DNA of 64,000 bases from Telopea speciosissima (taxonomy: Eukaryota; Streptophyta; Magnoliopsida; Proteales; Proteaceae): NCBI RefSeq assembly GCF_018873765.1, contig NC_057925.1, forward strand, positions 18,177,568 through 18,241,567, written 5' to 3'. Made by a program: the position numbers and the translations under genes. A model generated the notes under the pieces. It ran no database searches and was not told the DNA's origin. It worked only from the letters and a program-made list of their open reading frames with translations. Numbering within the stretch: position 1 is the first letter of the stretch; each line of letters begins with the position of its first letter. Positions 1-18,400 of this stretch are shown in pieces.

Positions 1-1879
1 CAACTCAAGTGTTTACCCTTAATTTTGGAGGGAATTATGGTGTTTGTGGGTTAGTGCCTACTATCATAGTACATGTACCACTGACCACATTCTCTACCTA
101 TCACATATGAGATGAATGCAGACAATTTCATCAACCTATCCAAGTATTATCCTATCAGCATCTACAATGGTAGATCGATGAAATTTCTGCACTATTGATC
201 TAATGGCATTGTTGTCATTGTTGGAAACTTGGTGGACAGCAGTGGTGTAAGGAATATGCTAAGCTTGTCTGTAAGTTGGGAATAAGGAACACTGTGTGAG
301 CCTCAAAGCTAATAAATAAAATAAGTCCCCATGGCATGTGAGCTTCCGATGAGAAGACAGAAATCATGACTTTGAAAATGAAAGGAGCAGCAAAATCCCA
401 TGGCATGTGAGCTTCCAATGAGAAGACATAAAGCATGACCTAGAAAATGAAAGGGGCAGCAAAATCCTGTGGCATGCATGAGCATTCAATATTTTATCAT
501 ATAAGCATTGCCAATAAAGTTAAAAAAAATAAAGTTGTAGAAAGGCAAAAACATTGGGTGCCTGACTCTTCTTGCAAGCTAGGTAATGCGCATGGACAAT
601 GCCCATAGCTTTCCAAGGGGTTTTCAACTCTTAACAATCCTACTTAGGATGACATGACACCTTGAGATATCTCTTGGTAACACACAGTAGCATTGTAGTT
701 TCATTCATGCTTATTTTTCATGTTTGCATAGTATATTTTTCCATTGCATGAGTGTGTGAGTGTAGACCACCTTGTTTAGTTGTTTGAACATACTCATAAT
801 ATCATAAATATTGTATTTGAGGTCTAACAACTTTGCTCTCAGAGATCTGGAGGTTTTGTGTATAGTTCATGGAAAGCATGTACAGGGTTGAAGAGGTAAT
901 GGCTTGGTTTGATAGATGAATTCTTAATATAGAGAGATTTTTAGTGGTTTGAGTTCTTGGTGGCTTTTATTTCAGTATATTGGATATGTTCCAAGAAAGT
1001 TCAAGGTCAAACTTGAGCTATATTGCCTCCTCAAGGTTTAAGTTCAAGATTTCTGAAAATTTAAGTTAAAACAATGTTTTTCTTGGTTCGGAGGTTGGTT
1101 TGATGATTGGTGGGACCCACTAGTCTTTCGAGTTGCTACGCATGTTCAAATTCATATTGGTGATGTGTTCCAAGTGTTACTTGAGCCAAACAATGGTTAT
1201 TTGTGAAAATGACATGTTCAGCTGCAAGTTTTCAAGTAAATCTGAAATTCAGCAACTGTGACTATGAAGCCTTTTTTAGACTCTTGAAAAGTGTGCATAT
1301 GAGAGAGAAAAGACAAGTGGTTTGTGCCAACATGTGTGCAAAGTTTTTATCTACAAGGGTGAACAAACCACACAGTCATTCGAGCTACAAATTGATGTGT
1401 GTGAAAGCCAGAAGAGTGTTTCAGGATCATTGTCAGTGAAACTGGACAGCAAGCTTGAGTTAATTTTGAAGAGAGAGAAAGAGGAGAGAGAATGTGGACC
1501 CCACTTGGGGGTGCCACGTGTCAAGGGGTAGTAAGGTGGCATGTTCACCTTGGCATTTGACTGAGTAAACATGGTCATATGGCCATTACAGCCTTGACAG
1601 CATGGCTGCACAAGCACCAACCCAACAGCCAAGCACCATGGGCACAACAGCCCAGGCACCAGCCCAGCAGCTCAGCCCCATGGGCACAGCAGCCCAGCCC
1701 CTCTTGGGCATTTTGTCAAACAGATTGTGGGTGCTCATATACTTAGAAAATATTTTGAGGTTTTGAAAATCAAGCTACTGGAAGTCCTTCTCTGTAACAA
1801 TTTAGTGAATTTTTTGGAGTATCACATGGGAATTCCAACTGTACAGATGTGAAGCCCACGTGGCAAAGAGTGGGTGATA
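1..1879. other. Gene-free repeat-rich leader
   Basis: No coding region is supported here. The few open frames are short, overlap on both strands and resemble no protein I recognise. The stretch holds a 69-bp direct duplication (listed separately) and a low-complexity CAGCCCA-rich patch at about 1600-1700. It probably belongs to the same decayed retroelement as the LTR-like block that follows. Confidence 0.5.
329..468. repeat. 69-bp tandem duplication (two copies)
   Basis: The phrase CATGGCATGTGAGCTTCC starts at 330 and again at 399, followed in both copies by GATGAGAAGACA-type and AATGAAAGG-GCAGCAAAATCC sequence. The copies differ at several positions, so the duplication is not recent. No function is evident. 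Confidence 0.75.
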
Positions 1880-3079
1880 AAAATTTCAGCTTTTTCTAAC
1901 ATGTGTACAGATCACGGATGAGTCACCGTTTCCTAAAAACGCTACATGGTGAATGGCTGATATTAGTTCTTAAATTGGTTTTTAAATCTTATGTTTTGAT
2001 TGCCTGATTTAAGTATCATATGATATATGCGCGTTGCATGTTATCATTTTAAGATCTTACGGCTCTGATTGATTGATCTGAGGTTTGTTCGACAGCTATG
2101 ATGGAAGATACTAAATCAACATTTCACAATTAAGCACATGCGTAATTGGTACACTTAAGTGATGACTTCTTATTGGTGGATCAGGAATCTAATCTGATGG
2201 TTTTGTTTTAATCTCATATCAAAGATGAGGATCCAACGGCTTATGTGTGCTCCGCTCCAGTATAAAGTGGAAGACGGAAGATCGAATCTCATTTTAATCT
2301 GGGCTGTCCGTACGATCTGATCTAATGGCCCAGATTGACTCAATCTTTGCCTCGAACTTTGGGCTATTTAAAAGTCCGATTTCGGGATTTGTGCAAAGAT
2401 GCTACCCCCAATATTTTGACGCTCTCTATGCAGTGTTGAAGTCGGATTCATGGTTTGATGCTTCTGTGATTTGTTTTTCAAAATTTCTCAGAGAAAAAGG
2501 TGTTTTGAATAGATCGATGCATTGGGATCCATGTCAGAGGCTTCCAGGACATGTTGTACGCTGCTACTGATGTCTAGAAGGTTTGCATCGACGGTGGTTG
2601 TAATTCTACTTCATTCTTGAGGTAGTTTTTCATTCAAGTTCTCATTCTTATCATTGAGTCTTGTTGGGGAATGAGATTCATGTAATTTTGAGTGGTGAGA
2701 ATTTGGGTTGATCATATAAACTCATTTTTAGTGTTTAAAGCCTACTGTGTTGATACAGTTAAGTGTGTGGGAGTATTTCTTATGGTTCATGTGTCATATG
2801 GAACTGTGTTGAACCTGTGTAATAAGGTTTTTAATAGAAGTATGCTGAGCAAAGCACGAAACCCGTGAAGGGGTATTGCTCCACGGATGTAGGCCATTAT
2901 GCCAAACCACGTATATGCTTGTGTTGTGGTTTGATATTTTATTTTGAAGTGCTTGCTTGCAGAGTGGGTATGGTTCACTGGTAGACCAAGCTACTTTGTA
3001 GTGATTGTTGTGTGACCATATGATTGTGTGTGAGTTGTTATAATCTGAGTTTACGAAAAATTTTGATAAGCACAGATTC
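1880..3079 (+). repeat. Probable LTR remnant of a retrotransposon
   Basis: Seen: a TATA-like CTATTTAAAAG near 2365, a long non-coding stretch, then a block (about 2860-2930) with a GGATGTAGGC...CCAAACCACGT phrase that I associate with plant LTR 3' portions, ending in GATTCA at 3079 followed by a C7 tract. Inference: the 3' part of an LTR in plus orientation. The upstream boundary and any partner LTR were not found, so the start is approximate and the call tentative. Confidence 0.4.
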
Positions 3080-3814
3080 ACCCCCCCTCATCTCTGTGCC
3101 GAGTGCCATTCATTATATACTTACCAACTAAGGGAGGCCATGGGAATCCCACCAACCAGGGTTTTTCATATCACACTTATATTAAAATTGAAGAATTGCG
3201 GGAACGCATAAAATCACAACCATACATCCAATGTACGAGTACAAAATCACATCCATCCAAGAAAAATTAAACACTAATGGTTATGAGATAGCATCTTTAA
3301 TCAACATGAGTTCATATCCATGATAAACTCACTTTGATTATAAGATGGATGGGAGCAACCATAGCCTCATATGTCACTCCCACATATGACAATAATTATG
3401 TGATAATGCAGATGCAATTAACTATTACAGGAAAATGAATCCAATACTGCAATCAACTTGGACACTTCAAGTGAGCAAGTCCCTCCTCCAATCTTATCAC
3501 CAACAAACCGTCAAGATCCTTGATCCACGATCAAAAACACGATCCCAATCTCAACATGATCTCTAAGCAGATACAACAAATAATTTAAGCTAATAAAAAT
3601 TACAAATCAGGAAACCAATCCACCAAAATTGGACTGTCTAGAAGAAAAAGAAGAAATTACATTTCAAACCACATATATTCCATGCCTAGCACACACATCC
3701 ATCTAATGCATGTGAATTTTAAATCCCATAACCATGGTCCTCATTACATACATGATGTTCAAAAATAAATATTCCAAAATTTTATGTGAAAATTGCCAAA
3801 AACACATAAAAACA

Positions 3815-4010
3815 TCATTACCATGACAACCAATGTCACAATGATCATGTGCATCCAATGCACCCATCCCATAACCATTACCATGACAACCTATGTCACA
3901 ATGATCATGTGCATCACATGACCATTACCATGACAATCTATGTTGTAATGATCATGTGCATCACATAACCATTACCATGACAACCTATGTCACAAAGGCC
4001 ATGTACATCA
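3815..4010. repeat. Tandem array, about 47-bp unit, four degenerate copies
   Basis: The phrase ATTACCATGACAAC is followed each time by TATGTCACAATGATCATGTG-type sequence. Copies start near 3819, 3877, 3921 and 3968. The first is longer because of an extra CCAATGCACCCATCCC segment. It is minisatellite-like and non-coding. Confidence 0.8.
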
Positions 4011-4296
4011 AGTCCACCCCATGATTTATAAAAATCAAAACACATACATGCTTATTTAATTAAAACAAGCCATTATGCAAGTTGGTGAAGGTGGGTGAAG
4101 GAAAGAATCCCTCCACCCATCTTCCCCAAGTGATCTCTCTTTTAAAAAACCTAACCAGTTTTTTTCTCTTTTTTTTTTTTAACATTCTGCCACAAAATAA
4201 AAATGTAGCCCATAGGAAAATCAAAGAGTAATCACAATTCAAAAACCCAAAAACCCTTTTTTTTTTTTAAAAACACAAAAAAAAAAAGCTGATGTT

Positions 4297-4350
4297 ACTG
4301 TTCATGAACAGTACCAAGCACACTGTTCATGAACAGTAAACACTGTTCAC
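4297..4350. repeat. Repeated perfect palindrome
   Basis: ACTGTTCATGAACAGTA occurs at 4297-4313 and again at 4322-4338, followed by a partial copy CACTGTTCAC at 4341-4350. The core CTGTTCATGAACAG is a perfect 14-base palindrome. A poly-T run follows at once. I associate such motifs with internal regions of some copia elements. Role unknown. Confidence 0.8.
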
Positions 4351-4455
4351 CTCTTTTTTTTTTTTTTTTTTTTTTTTTGTGTTGGCCGAATAAAAAATCA
4401 GAGAGCATCATTGATGATAATGGGAAAAATTTGAAAACATTCCCATCGATAACGA

Positions 4456-4468
4456 GACTCTGATGCCA
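4456..4468 (-). promoter_or_regulatory. Retrotransposon primer binding site (tRNA-iMet type)
   Basis: On the minus strand the sequence reads TGGCATCAGAGTC one base after the LTR end at 4470. It differs by a single base from the common initiator-Met primer binding site that starts TGGTATCAGAG. It fixes the element as minus-strand, with its 5' LTR at 4470-5019. Confidence 0.7.
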
Positions 4469-4469
4469 T

Positions 4470-5019
4470 TGTTAGAAATCAGTGTACGATCCAGCGGAAG
4501 CAATAACAAGATCAAAGATATCGATGGGAGATGTCATTCAAAACAGAACAATAGAGGGATCGATCGCTACCTAGAGCCTCATAGATGCAAGACCTCTAAC
4601 CGATGATAGCCCTTTCACGATCGTTCCACGCACCACGCAAAGCTTTGCGTTCCCCACACGATCAAGCCAACTTTTCTACACTTCCAAGGATCACAAAGCC
4701 TTGGACTTTCTCCAAGATCAAACACCAAGAGAGGGAGACGAAGAGATAACGGTTCTAGGAGGGGGAAGAGTGCTCCACGATTTTTGGGTTGCTTGTTTAT
4801 GTCTTGAGAGTTTTTGGCAATCTCACGTACAATATATGATTTGTCCCTCTCTCACTCCCAAATTGGTAGCACACATGGGCAAGAGATATTGAGTTTCCTA
4901 TTGGGACTCAATTACCAACCCATCCAATCTTTCCCAACAAGGAAAGATCCTTATTGCTAGAGGAATCCAATATTGGGTCAAATATCCAATATTGACCCAA
5001 TATCTTTCCTTTTCTAACA
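4470..5019 (-). mobile_element. Copia-like LTR (5' LTR of a minus-strand element)
   Basis: The block begins TGTTAGAAA and ends TTTTCTAACA, an inverted terminal pair typical of LTRs, and is 550 bp long. A primer binding site abuts it on the internal side. No second LTR and no pol were found at lower coordinates, so the element is truncated or non-autonomous. A target duplication cannot be tested without the other end. Confidence 0.65.
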
Positions 5020-5640
5020 AGAAGAACGCCGGCAATAGAGAAGATTTGGGAATTTTCTCCTAAACGATCTGAATCCAACCTACGCAAATTAGAGGTTTGG
5101 GTTTAGTTTGAGTGAAATGGGTTTGGGTTGATGAGCCGAACCGATCAGATAGGTTTGATTTGGGGTTAAGGTGATTCAACCAGGATCTCATGAGGTTTTC
5201 AAAATATTTTGAATTTATTCAATATCATCCGTTGGATGCTGGTCAGACTAGGTGGTGCACTGTGATCTACTAAAAGTAGGATGGAAGTACGAATTTTGAA
5301 AGTAGAAGAGTCGGATCCCGATATGGAGTATGTTTCCCCCAACTCGTTAATTCTCTCTTCAATTAGGTTTCCCGTGTAACAGTTAATAATATTTAAATAG
5401 AAAAGTAAATTAATGAACAGTTAGAATTCCTATAAAATATATCAATGATTGAAACAGAGGTGTTGATTATAAGTTCTCAGCGACCATTCATCCAAATCTG
5501 AAAGACAAAAAGTTTTCCCACATGACCAATGTGGGGAAATGTCCCAAGCCACACCAATTACAATTGTAGGAAGTAAACAATTTTATCGTCTGAGAAGGAA
5601 GAGAGAGTATCAGCACGACACTCGAGAAACATGAATTTTT
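5020..5640. other. Gene-free interval
   Basis: No coding region, RNA gene or repeat structure recognised. It is AT-rich spacer between the copia-like LTR and the hairpin at 5650. Confidence 0.5.
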
Positions 5641-5649
5641 CTCTTCTCA

Positions 5650-5800
5650 GGTTCCCTGCCTGGTCAGGTTCATAGGTTCCTCTCACAGGGAGGACGGAAA
5701 TGATGACCTCACCCCACTCGAGTAGTGTGTTTAGGTAGGGGGTGAGGTCATCATTTCCGGTCTCCTATGAAAGGAACCTACAAACCTGACTGGACAGAAC
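5650..5800. repeat. Hairpin (foldback) element
   Basis: The left arm contains CAGGTTCATAGGTTCCT and GGAAATGATGACCTCACCCC. The right arm contains GGGGTGAGGTCATCATTTCC and AGGAACCTACAAACCTG. The arms pair over about 50 bases around a 25-base loop. It belongs to a dispersed family sharing a GGTRAGGYRRTCATT phrase (see findings). Confidence 0.85.
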
Positions 5801-5936
5801 CGGAGAGGAGTTAAGTCCAAGAAACACACCGCATGAAATTTGAATTTTAAGATAAGTTTTTCAATTTCAACTATTTAATACCAAAACCCAAAAGTGTCTT
5901 GAAAATTTATTTGAAAAATGTACAGCAGAGAATCTA

Positions 5937-6150
5937 ATTAAGGAACACCCACACACCAACAACCATTGTACCCTATGGAAAGAAAGCCCACGAGGAGCAC
6001 GGGAGGAGAGGGATCTTCTGCTCTCCCTTGCCCACGCTTCTTGGTAAGCTTTTTGGATCCTTTGCCCCAGTCCAAACCGGCCAGAAAGAAGGTTTCCATA
6101 GACTTGAGGACTATAGAATGGTGTAGTGATGTGATGTGAAAGGGGACAAA
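5937..6150. repeat. Upstream copy of a dispersed duplication (partner at 14484-14660)
   Basis: Shared with the second copy: ACACCAACAACCATTG, CACGAGGAGCACGGGA, GAGGGATCTTC and a weaker match around GGTTTCCATAGACTTGAGGA. The similarity runs about 180 bp. This copy lies about 370 bp upstream of the GH1 start codon, the other about 2 kb downstream of its stop. Confidence 0.65.
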
Positions 6151-6446
6151 ATAGGGGTAAGGTAGTCTCAGACAGAGAGCGGGCTGACATGATCATCCTG
6201 CCCCCATGGAAAGCGGAAATGTTCACCCTGTTTATGAGCCCAAATGTGCTTCCATTGGCCACCCGGCCCCATGGGCAGGGGTAACAGTGTAACATTCCTT
6301 CCCCACAGAGACCTCTTTCCTTAAAACAATAAAAGTAAAGCCTTATCCTGTATTTGATTGATTTCCTTCTCGATCTGCCCAAGAAAATGATAAACCTGCT
6401 GCATTTCACGTGGATCCAACTTATGATTCCATCGATCTCCATTTTC

Positions 6447-6455
6447 TATAAAAAG
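6447..6455 (+). promoter_or_regulatory. TATA box of the beta-glucosidase gene
   Basis: TATAAAAAG lies 67-75 bp upstream of the start codon at 6522. Plant initiation usually occurs about 30 bp downstream, which would place the transcript start near 6480 and leave a short 5' leader of about 40 bases. Confidence 0.65.
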
Positions 6456-6521
6456 GAAAGCTTGAAGCACTAATCCTTCAGTATTCCCTTGACTCTTCCC
6501 CATCTTCAAGAGATAGCAGAG

Positions 6522-12509
<5,988 letters not shown>

Positions 12510-12647
12510 ACTTTCATCACATCGAAAATGGAGGCTACTTTGCACCCTATCTATCATATTATATATGGTGATCTACTGATATGTTTTGTTTTGTTCTTAA
12601 CTTATTAGTGTGTACCTAGCTGGTCATGTTGTCTATTGTTTCTCTTG

Positions 12648-12653
12648 AATAAA
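12648..12653 (+). terminator. Polyadenylation signal of the GH1 gene
   Basis: AATAAA about 140 bp after the stop codon, in a T-rich context. This is the expected distance for a plant 3' UTR. Confidence 0.5.
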
Positions 12654-12659
12654 TATGGG

Positions 12660-13348
12660 TTTTAAAATGATTTAAGGAAAATTTACATGTACCTCCCTTG
12701 AAGTAAGGTTTAATTACAGATCCACTCGTACATTTTGGATATTTACGAATATCACTTCCGATTTTCAAATAATCTTTAAATACACTCACTCCGTTAGTTG
12801 TCCCTGTTAATTGAGAACAGTAAGAGTTTTAGACATTTTATGATCAATATACCCTTGATAAGGTAGAATAACATTATTGTCGATCTTCTTCTTCTTCACC
12901 TTCAGTGTCATCATCATCTTCTTCTTCTAGGTCCGAAAAGGAGGTGAGGAGACTTTCCCCATATGATTGACCTGAGAAGCTTTAATCTAAAATTCCCCAA
13001 CTCATGTTCTCCTTGCCCTGCCCTCTCTCCCCCGCTTCCCTTCAACTCCCAAGCTGAACGTCTGATGTGTTGCCGTAGCAGCAAACTCAGATTAAAAAAC
13101 ATCTTACCACCAGTCCACCACCATCCCTTCTCATGAGCTTGTGGAGGCTGTCGTCATTGGACCCATCACCCCATCTGCAGCGGTTCCACTATCGGCTGCT
13201 CCTCCTCTGCCACCGTGATTCGGGGTTGTACAAAAGAAATGTCCTTTGTTCTGTAACTTGTAGTTTAGTTACTTGCTGGGCAAGTTGTGTGCCTTGCTGA
13301 GGTGGTAGCTAAATTGTCTAAGCGTGGAACTTGCGTGTGAGGTGGCAG
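12660..13348. other. Intergenic spacer without a recognisable gene
   Basis: Small open frames exist on both strands but none resembles a known family. A CTTCTT-rich patch at about 12880-12930 explains some of them. No promoter or RNA gene was seen. Confidence 0.5.
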
Positions 13349-13537
13349 TGGGGTCGGCCTGGCATCTAACAGGTGGTATGGTGAGCTGTATAGCTGATCT
13401 AAGGGGTTGGCTCGGATCGGCCTGGCATCTGATAGGGGATATGGTGAGTTGGATGACTGATCTGAGGGGTCAACTCTTATCGGCCTGGCATCTGACAGGT
13501 GGTATGATGAGCTAGATGGCCGATCTGAGGGGTCGGA
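13349..13537. repeat. 63-bp minisatellite, three copies
   Basis: CGGCCTGGCATCT begins at 13355, 13418 and 13481, giving an exact 63-bp period. Between copies the sequence follows the pattern GGTATGGTGAGCT...GATCTGAGGGGT. Because 63 is a multiple of three, open frames with repeated peptides appear on both strands; they are artefacts of the repeat. Confidence 0.9.
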
Positions 13538-14321
13538 TCGTATGAAAGTACCATTATGAATAACCTTCGGCACACCTTTGATGACGGATCTCTAGGGTCG
13601 GCTCGTACCTCCGCTGACCATACTTTTTTGACGTCTTAGTTTACTCTCATGCTTTAGTGGACATTACATTCCGTCCACGGGGGTCATCTGGTTTCGAACT
13701 TACGGGTTGGCTCGGTTACTTGAAATCCTGGTTTGTTTCATTCCAAATGTTGCCATATGTCATCATCTCACAGGTCGATAGTAATTTGGTTTATCACAAG
13801 GCCGACAATGTAGATTAACCAAAAGTTTCAAGAACATAGATTATACTGTCACTTTAATTACAAATGGGTTCATGGATTATAACTTAATTAAAAACAAAGG
13901 AAAGGGTTCTCTGAGCAAGTGGTATAGAGGAGCGCACCAATGTTGTTTGACAAAATAGTTCATTACATTGGAGGATAGCAAGGTCATTTCATGTGAGGAG
14001 GAGAGAAATAGATAGCAAGTGATAAGTCTCCGTCTTAGCAGCTTGAAGAACTTTTTCCTTAGAAATAAGCAAGGGGAGGGTTTTTATGGATGACCGCATT
14101 AAGCAAGGCTGGGTTACGAGGCATCAAATCGGGGTGACGTTTCGTCATTTCTCGATCCCCTATTGTGATAGGGGTTAGGAGCATGAATGGTGCATGGCCA
14201 GCATGGAATCTTTTACCATTAAGAAATCAAAAATTAAAGTTTACGACAAAATTTTCTATTCTAGTTATTATGTATCAAAACTATCAAAATCTAAAAAAAA
14301 TAATAATAATAAACAAGGGGT
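13538..14321. other. Gene-free interval
   Basis: Nothing recognised apart from scattered GGGTCGGCTCG-like phrases at the left, related to the minisatellite flank. Confidence 0.5.
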
Positions 14322-14452
14322 GTTGTTCTCTGTGCTGCAGCGCAGTCTGAGCTCAGACACATGGGGGTGGGTGCAATGACCACCCTGTCCCCCTGCACAG
14401 ACTGCCCATGTGTTTGGGCACAGGCTGCGCTGCGACAGCACAGAGAACATTT
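14322..14452. repeat. Hairpin element
   Basis: The left arm contains GTTCTCTGTGCTGCAGCGCAG and CACATGGG. The right arm contains CCCATGTG, CTGCGCTGC and CAGCACAGAGAAC. The centre carries the family phrase as GGGTGCAATGACCACC. Confidence 0.85.
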
Positions 14453-14483
14453 TCCCAATAAACAAATACAGCAAATAATCCCA

Positions 14484-14660
14484 TTAAGTAACACCGAGAC
14501 ACCAACAACCATTGCCCCGTCGGAAGCTCACGAGGAGCACGGGAGAAGAGGGATCTTCAGCTTCCCTTAGTGCTCCAAGAAACGCTTACTTTAAACTATT
14601 AAGGTTGCGATAGACCCGAGGACTCCTGGATGGGGAAGTGCTGCAGTGGTCTGTACAGTG
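14484..14660. repeat. Downstream copy of the 5937-6150 duplication
   Basis: It carries ACACCAACAACCATTG, CACGAGGAGCACGGGA and GAGGGATCTTC in the same order and spacing as the copy upstream of the GH1 gene. No GH1 exon follows it. Confidence 0.65.
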
Positions 14661-15423
14661 GAAGGCTCTAAGCAATATATCATGGTGTGATAATGCAACA
14701 GCTTAAACGAAAGCTCGATCAGGATCTGTTGCCATGTGAATGTGCCTTGCTTCGATACCTTGATCTAGCCTTGCATACCTTTGAAGCGCCATTTGAATAA
14801 AATTTGAAGTAAAATTTAATTAAATTATCATTAGTAAAGAAAAATAAGTGAGAATTTTCCTTTTGTTTGGATGGTAGGAGTGGACGGGAAATGTAAGTGA
14901 ATGAGAGGGAGTGAATAGAAGGATTCGATAAAATAAGATTTTTCGTCAATACGCACATCAACATGTGTGTACTCGCATTCGTACCTCATAATCAAACATG
15001 TCCAGGCATACCCAATGCGACGACCATATGATAATGGCTGTCCAATCCAAACCCTAGTCGTGACTACCAATTTAAAGTAATACTTATGGACATACATTGC
15101 TCAAAAAGTTTGTATCGCATATGATTATATTAAATAAAAATGTATGAAATACATAATACATAATAAACCAGATCGAACCGGATTGAATCAGGTTTGATAG
15201 ACACACATATCCAATAGCCTAGACGTTAAATAGTTGTATCTTTTTTTTCTCTTTAATATATTCTTTGCTGATCTTTAGTTAAAAAAAAAAAATAGTAACG
15301 TGATGATCCCTAGTGGTTCAAGGATCTCAATCATCAGACCACTCCACACCACATACTAAACCACAGAAAACCATATCTCTTCACATGTTAACTAGCCATG
15401 CTTTACAAGTTCCAAAGTTCCCA

Positions 15424-18400
15424 TCACTCTTTTCCTACTGGTTCTTCATTGACTTTCCATTTATCCAAGCGTTTCACTGCTTTCTCCACCTGAAATTCAA
15501 TTCAGGTTATAGCTATCATGAACAGATACATGAACACAAGAGATCAATCATGCCTTGAATCACTCTACGTTTTTTTCCCCTCTTCTACTTCAAAGAAAAA
15601 AAAGATAGTTTATGAAACTCACCTCTTTCTTCCAATCTGTTCTAATGGTAACCCATAGTAAGATGATAGTCTGTATTGTTGTGCCACCTATCATCCCTGA
15701 CCATATTCCCTACACCATCCATAGATCAATTGTCCCTTACTTAACATCTTTCCATCCAGAATGAATAAAAGAAGAAAATATGCAAAAAAAAAAAAAAAAA
15801 AAAAGAGAGAGAGAATTTCCATAGTATATGATCATGTTAATGTGAAGAACATCAACAGAAATTTCATACCTTGGCGCCTAAATTGTACTTAAAACCCAGC
15901 AAAGCCCCTAAAGGGATCCCAATGATGTAATAGCATCCCACATTAACATAAGCAACGAATGTTTGCCATCCACACCCAACAGCTACACCTGAAAAAGAAC
16001 TTAGCTTTATACCCAACTGTTCAAACAAGTTCAAAATTTATGAAAATATCGTCAAAACCCAAAATAGACAATGTTTTGATCGAAATTACGAAAATTTTGT
16101 TTTGGAATCTCCCTCATTTTGGTCTAAAAATGGATAGTTTCGTCAAAATTTCAGTTATTTTGATCATTTCGTTTTGATATTTTGGCCTTTTCCATCCCCA
16201 AATGGAAAAATAAAGCTTGTTGCGTGTGAAAACCTCCGCTGCCCGATGATCTGTTGCGTGTGAAAATCTCCGCTGCCCGGTTCGCCCACGAATGAGCCTG
16301 CAAAAAACCGAGTGAGCGCAAGAGAGCCGGTGTGGCTCCGACCTAGGAATCTCCGACGCTCAAGTAAGGTCTCCAGTGCAACAGCGTCACAGCTAGTAAA
16401 AAGTGAGATGAGAAACAGGGCTCCATACCTGAGTATTTATAGAGTGTGGGTGAGGCGGTTGGGAGAGTCCTAGTATGGTAGAAATCCTTCTTTGGCAAAG
16501 CTCTTCTATGCGGAGTGGAGAGTTATTTTCGGGGTCGGACTCTCTCTCTTGAAGGTAAGAGTCCATGTCAAAGTGTGATTCTGTATCGCGTTGGGGATTG
16601 TGGCTAGATCCTAATCCCACGATTCCCGGATGGTGCTGACGTGGCCCCGCAATTTCCGGCTGGCCGTTAAGATAGCTTCGATGGAGGGCTCGGCCTCAGT
16701 GGTTAGCCTCGGTAGTCGGCCTCGGTGGTCGGCCTCGGAGCTCGGCCTTGGGGTGGTCGTGGCCTCGATGCTCGGCCTCGACCTCCTGATGTGAGGTCAG
16801 CCCTGGGGCCCTTGGCCGACCTGGGTGGCACTCCGCGGTACGGGTGCTCGGCACATAGGAGACGAAACTTCAGATCTATCGGTGGTCGGGTCGGCCAGAC
16901 TCCGCACGGCTCGGTTCGATTGTCGGACTGTCCTCAGCTCAGCCATGTGGCAGCTTTCGATTGGTGAGGCGGTTTTATGCCTTATCACAGGCCCCCCCAC
17001 TCATCAGGGGTCGGCTCGGCACTGATGAGTGAAATTTCTTGGTCTGCTCAGCTGTCACCCCTTGCGACCGAGCCGATCTCGTTTTGTCGGCGCTTTGATG
17101 TTGTACGGTCTGACAGTTGGGGCGTTAGTGCCACGTCACTCGGCCCTATAATGGTGCTTTGGAATCCGAATCGTCCTTTGATCCGGATCGTTGAATCGTG
17201 TTGAACTCTCCTCAGCCGTCAGTTCACTTCAGCCTAGAGGCTATAAATAGGCGACTCTTCCTCATTCATTCTTCACTGTTTCAAGTTTTTAACTGCTCGG
17301 CTAGCTCGGATTCTTCAGCTCATCCAATGCTCGGCGCTCTCAGCTTTCTAGTTTGTGCTCAGCTCGTCTTCGAAGCTTCTTCAACCAGTAAGTCCCCTCT
17401 GCCTATTATGTCAGTTGGTAGTAGTTACACGGTCGAGGTGTTCGCTGGGGCGGCTGAGGGTGCGAGTCCGAGCCGAGAGCTCCCTGCTCGCTCCCCCACA
17501 ACAGACCTGTTGGGCTCGACCTCGGACGAGCCCCCGTAGCGGAGCCGTGTCAAGCCGACGTCGTCGAGCTTCCCCTGCCCATGGAGTCCGGCCTTGAGGT
17601 CTAGCCAATCACTAAAGACCGAGCCAAGGGCTCGGGATCATCTTCGACAGATGACGAGGAGTCGGGCGAGGAGAGTTCTTCCCGAGATGGGGTCGGCTTA
17701 GTCTGCTCGTCTGCTGAGGCTCCCGAGCCTGAAGAGGGGAGTGTCGGCACCGTCCAAAGCACAGTCACTGATGCCAACCTCCACCGCCTCAGGGCGACTT
17801 ATGCCATCTCCGAGGACGTCAAGCTCCGAGCTCCTAACCCTGGGGAGATGGCTTGCTTCAACCGGCCTGGCGAGGTGGCCTTGTACGAGATGCCCTTCAG
17901 GTATGCCTATAGGCTTCCCGTGCTTAACCTGGTGGATCAGATCTTGGACCATTTCCACCTGTCTCCAGGTCAACTGGTGCCGAATTCATGGCTGTCCGTG
18001 TACAGCTTCCACATCCTTTTCTGCGAGATGGGCCGAGCTGCGAGCGTGGCTCTTTTTTCTCGGTTCTATTTCCTGAAGAAGTCACCGAAGAAGGGGTGGT
18101 ACTATTTCACCAGCCGCACTGGGAAGAACGCGGCCCTGAGTGGCCACAAGTTCCTGATCGGGACGCCGACCTCAAATAAGCACTGGAAGCCTCGGTTCTT
18201 CTTTGCCTCCATCCCGAACTGCCCTTTCCGGGCCGAGTTGAAGGAGATCCTCTTGGGTTATGTCAACAGGGCCTTGCCCCTGACTGAGAACGAGCTGACC
18301 TTGCTCAACCTAATCCGCCAGCATCGGCCTTTCGACGTCATCCAGCTCCAGGACGAGGGGTTCCTTCAAAGGTGGCATATGATGCCTGGTAGGATATCCG

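Larger units (their letters stand above)
3080..4455. other. Gene-free interval, internal part of a truncated LTR element
   Basis: No ORF of interest. It contains a 47-bp tandem array, palindromic repeats and long A/T runs. It lies on the internal side of the primer binding site at 4456-4468, so it may be the non-coding interior of a non-autonomous or truncated copia-like element. I see no gag or pol similarity. Confidence 0.4.

Noticed and set aside
3815..4010. Possible CRISPR-like array
   Set aside because: Degenerate direct tandem repeats without unique spacers, in a plant genome.
5867..6442. 191-codon minus-strand open frame upstream of the GH1 gene
   Set aside because: No recognisable domain. 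It overlaps the duplicated segment at 5937-6150 and the GH1 leader/promoter region, and codon use looks random.
13265..13573. Repeat-containing ORFs on both strands
   Set aside because: Explained by a 63-bp minisatellite whose period keeps frames open.
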